Part shown: positions 62,071 through 64,000 of the stretch, piece after piece
Layout of the letters: each line of letters starts with the position of its first letter
Position numbering within the stretch: position 1 is the first letter of the stretch
Origin: UBA10646 sp046296295
GTDB taxonomy: Bacteria > Bacteroidota > Bacteroidia > Chitinophagales > Chitinophagaceae
Length of the DNA: 64,000 bases
Direction of reading: 5' to 3'
NCBI GenBank assembly: GCA_046296295.1
Contig: JBKBLG010000001.1
Location: 62,001 to 126,000 of the forward strand
Program-made: the position numbers and the translations under genes
The notes under the pieces: model-generated
What the model was told of the DNA's origin: nothing
What the model saw: only the letters and a program-made list of their open reading frames with translations
Databases searched by the model: none

Positions 62071-62931
62071 TTAGAAGCGAATACCTAAGTTAAAGCCCAG
62101 ACCACGTAGGCCTGCCCAACCACCAGTTGATTTAACAGTACCACCATTAGCATCTACAGTAGATTCAAACTTAAAAGTTGGAAACTCAATTTTTTCAAGT
62201 TGTGCTTTAAGTTCTTGTTGTTCTCTTGCATCTAGCCCATTTGCAGCTCTAAAAGTTAAGTCGCCATTTGAACTTCCGTAGTGCCCACCAATAATCCAAA
62301 TATCAAGGGTAATAAACTTACCAAAAGTATATTGGGTACCTAGCATTAGACCACCACTAAACGAAGTGATTTTACCTGTAAAGGTGGCTTCATTTGGGCG
62401 TGGAACTATTATGGGGCCACCGGGTGATGGTACGGTAACAGTGTAAGAAAAGTCAACCGGCACCGACAAATCAAATGAGGCCTGACGTACATAAGGTGCT
62501 ACATAAAAACCACGCATCCAACCACGCTTACCAGGATACCAGCGAAACTCTCCCGTAATAGCATTATTGCCTATTGCTACTCGGTTTATAGCTACACTGT
62601 TATCCCCTACAATATCATTAATATTCGATTGGAAAGGCAAGCTACCCTTTGGCATAAAGCGATAACCCACTGCTATGCTGGTGTGCTTTCCTAAAGCTCT
62701 TTCATACATAAAGCTGTAGTTTTTTACCGTAAGGCTTCCTAAGTTTATTTTAAAAATATTCTTGCCCGGCGTTTGCTTTTTAGGTAATACTTCTAAAGTT
62801 GGCTTTGCAGTTTCGGTTGTGTCTGCTATTTCGGCTGTAGTTTTTGTAGCCAATGAATCTAAAGTTGGCTCCTGGGCTTGCACCGTATTTAAAAATAGGC
62901 AAGCACCAAAAATGGTAGTTACACGTTTCAT
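62071..62931 (-). CDS. DUF3575 outer-membrane barrel protein
   Basis: 286 residues with a signal peptide (TTIFGACLFLNTVQAQ), then a disordered Thr/Ala-rich linker. The core resembles DUF3575/OmpA-like small barrels: 'FKINLGSLTVKNYSFMYERALGKHTSIAVGYRF', 'ITGEFRWYPGKRGWMRGFYVAPYVR', an inserted loop and a final strand GLGFNLGIRF ending in Phe, the usual barrel C-terminus. It probably sits in the outer membrane. Function unknown. A repeat copy at 62721-62734 codes SLTVKN in the first strand. Confidence 0.8.
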   Translation of the reverse strand: MKRVTTIFGACLFLNTVQAQEPTLDSLATKTTAEIADTTETAKPTLEVLPKKQTPGKNIFKINLGSLTVKNYSFMYERALGKHTSIAVGYRFMPKGSLPFQSNINDIVGDNSVAINRVAIGNNAITGEFRWYPGKRGWMRGFYVAPYVRQASFDLSVPVDFSYTVTVPSPGGPIIVPRPNEATFTGKITSFSGGLMLGTQYTFGKFITLDIWIIGGHYGSSNGDLTFRAANGLDAREQQELKAQLEKIEFPTFKFESTVDANGGTVKSTGGWAGLRGLGFNLGIRF

Positions 62932-63031
62932 GTTGATACAGTTAGTTTTAGTTGGTTTAAAGATAGTGTTTGGTGTATGTGTTCAGGTAATAAGTTTTAT
63001 GAATAGGGTGTTTAAACAAGCAAAAAATGGA

Positions 63032-63436
63032 TTATACCAAATCAGCTACTGTTCTATTTTCTAAAATACCCAGCGAAGCATCACGTACCTCACGCATAAT
63101 ATGGTTTAAACCACAACATTGCTCATCGCAATCTTTACATTTTTTGTAAAAGTTTAAACTCACACATGGTAGCAATGCTATAGGACCATCAATGATTCGC
63201 ATTATTTGAGCTAAAGTAATTGATTCAGGGGGTGTAGCAAAGTAGTAACCACCCCCTTTTCCTTTTTTGCTAGCAAGCAAACCAGCCTTTTTGAGCTCTA
63301 GCAAAATATTCTCTAAAAACTTAATAGGTATTTTCTTTTTTTTAGCAATTTCAGCAATCAAAATAGGTACACCGTTCGATTGTTGTGCCATGTAGGTAAG
63401 TGCTTTGAAGGCATACTGCGACTTCTTACTTAGCAT
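63032..63436 (-). CDS. Rrf2 family transcriptional regulator
   Basis: 134 residues from ATG 63436 (MLSKKSQYAFKALTYMA). A winged helix-turn-helix (VPILIAEIAKKKKIPIKFLENILLELKKAGLL, then KGKGGGYYFATPPESITL) is followed by a Cys-rich segment, PCVSLNFYKKCKDCDEQCCGLN, which could bind an Fe-S cluster as in IscR/NsrR-type members. It is likely a redox- or sulfur-sensing repressor. It lies between the DUF3575 gene and a divergent outer-membrane protein gene, and either could be its target. Confidence 0.9.
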   Translation of the reverse strand: MLSKKSQYAFKALTYMAQQSNGVPILIAEIAKKKKIPIKFLENILLELKKAGLLASKKGKGGGYYFATPPESITLAQIMRIIDGPIALLPCVSLNFYKKCKDCDEQCCGLNHIMREVRDASLGILENRTVADLV

Positions 63437-63521
63437 TATAGTTATGTTGTTTTGCTTCAAAATAACATTTTGTTGGGCAAATACGCAACAGCTACTTATT
63501 TTGTGTTAAACTAATGCATTT

Positions 63522-64000
63522 ATGAAGCAAGTAATATCTTTATTTTTAGTATCTGCACTAACATGTGGCAGTACTACCCTTGTGAAAGCACAACGCCTTG
63601 TTTTTATCTACGGGCATGGCCAGTACAACCTACCCGTTTCAGATAATATGAGCAATGCTTACCAATATGGTTTAGGTGCACAAGCTGGTGTAGGGGTTGG
63701 GCTAGGCAGTTCATTTTTTGTAGGTACTTTAGGGTATCAAAATTTTAAAGGCAATAACAATATTCCCAACTTACAACTTACTACCGCCAAGCTTGGTATT
63801 CGCAAAACCATGCTTTTAAAACGTGTATTTGTGCAATTAAACGGTGGCTATGGTAATGTTAAAGCCAAAGGTGCTACTGGTACAGATGGCGTGTTTGTTG
63901 GCGATGTTGTAATTGGTGCAAAGCTGGCAGGCATTGAGTTATCGGGTTCTTATGAGGGCTTTTCACAAAACGGTTGGAACAGTTGGTTTGGCTTAAAAGC
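63522..64000 (+). CDS. outer-membrane beta-barrel protein (5' part only)
   Basis: ATG 63522 opens a frame that runs to the window end (159 codons). A signal peptide (VISLFLVSALTCGSTTLVKAQ) is followed by alternating strands: RLVFIYGHGQYNLPV, GLGAQAGVGVGLGSSFFVGTLGYQNF, KLGIRKTMLLKRVFVQLNGGYGNV and LAGIELSGSYEGFS. This is typical of small outer-membrane barrels. It is divergent from the Rrf2 regulator. The C-terminus is outside the window, so no exact family is named. Confidence 0.75.
   Translation, partial: MKQVISLFLVSALTCGSTTLVKAQRLVFIYGHGQYNLPVSDNMSNAYQYGLGAQAGVGVGLGSSFFVGTLGYQNFKGNNNIPNLQLTTAKLGIRKTMLLKRVFVQLNGGYGNVKAKGATGTDGVFVGDVVIGAKLAGIELSGSYEGFSQNGWNSWFGLK

Larger units (their letters stand above)
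1879..62734. repeat. dispersed family of a 14-bp word, 46 strong copies
   Basis: Consensus CATTTACCG(T/C)AAGG, with T(A/G)CCG variation. Plus-strand copies start at 2637, 4247, 5546, 7179, 10413, 11941, 13057, 14480, 17230, 17990, 20965, 25044, 26759, 27497, 31281, 31801, 34957, 39645, 43080, 44274, 45384, 50330, 53359, 58253 and 62721. Reverse copies start at 1879, 9900, 11668, 17289, 18735, 23159, 25354, 27309, 30250, 35558, 36787, 38424, 43104, 45500, 47591, 48756, 53560, 56611, 57638, 59766 and 62050. All share at least the 12-bp core. Near copies are at 18629, 23853, 39373, 41433, 41506, 47437, 47488 and 55369. Found by eye, so some may be missed. See the findings for interpretation. Confidence 0.95.

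Noticed and set aside
1879..62734. The iterated word as a Chi-like recombination site
   Set aside because: Chi sites are strand-polarised with respect to replication. Copies here are split 25 to 21 between strands, so polarity is not evident. The replichore position of the window is unknown, so this is a weak rather than absolute rejection.
1879..62734. The iterated word as a small mobile repeat (MITE, REP) or CRISPR-like array
   Set aside because: Copies are only about 14 bp, have unrelated flanks, cause no target duplications I can see, sit in-frame in conserved genes, and are spaced by kilobases rather than in an array.

Overview
The window is a stretch of chromosome from a Bacteroidota bacterium, most likely family Chitinophagaceae. 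The evidence is three secreted proteins with type IX secretion C-terminal sorting domains (17377-18561, 19265-21859, 58337-61909), DUF4199 and DUF3817 membrane proteins, a long-form IspH, a futalosine-pathway radical SAM enzyme, and AT-rich short intergenic regions. Almost all of it is ordinary core genome. I saw no tRNA, rRNA, CRISPR array, insertion sequence, prophage or plasmid gene.

Layout. 1-3615: end of an efflux adaptor, an RND pump and a DUF2147 protein. 3699-9283: phosphodiester glycosidase, miaA and a pair of M16 proteases. 9505-12964: a single-domain response regulator, a 3-amino sugar nucleotide pair (aminotransferase plus ketoisomerase) and a saccharopine-dehydrogenase-like protein. 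13184-24966: gyrA, a TPR-like protein, T9SS cargo, an exported RidA, pgi, threonine aldolase, DUF3817. 25341-33983: a frameshifted TPR histidine kinase, ispH, an ABC-F ATPase, an arginyl-transferase-like protein, pyrF, nhaA. 34118-41302: NDH-2, glycosylasparaginase, cutC, a sigma54-type activator, a dihydroorotase homologue with lost catalytic residues, DUF4199, GT2. 41327-48783: a dead GNAT gene, GT4, a GHMP sugar kinase, trhO, a nucleoside transporter, mqnE. 48837-64000: a PAS kinase, a patatin/outer-membrane barrel protein, hutI, ung, a PlsC-type acyltransferase, sdaA, a large metalloprotease, outer-membrane proteins and an Rrf2 regulator.

The striking feature is not a gene. A 14-bp word, CATTTACCG(T/C)AAGG and its reverse complement, recurs throughout the window. 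I counted 46 strong copies by eye (about one per 1.4 kb), 23 of them perfect over 14 bp. They are split almost evenly between strands (25 and 21), lie inside genes (29) and between genes (17), and form inverted pairs in intergenic regions, twice bracketing a rho-independent terminator. A shorter sister word, ACTT(A/G)CGTAAATG, occurs 7 times. The density, lack of strand polarity and terminator pairing closely resemble the DNA uptake sequences of Haemophilus and Neisseria. I know of no such system described in Bacteroidota, so this is the candidate undescribed system. The sequence does not show its function: a highly iterated protein-binding site (HIP1-like) is the main alternative.

Smaller oddities are the broken histidine kinase, the GNAT pseudogene, a sigma54-type activator without a DNA-binding domain and with an altered GAFTGA loop, and an active/inactive M16 protease pair.
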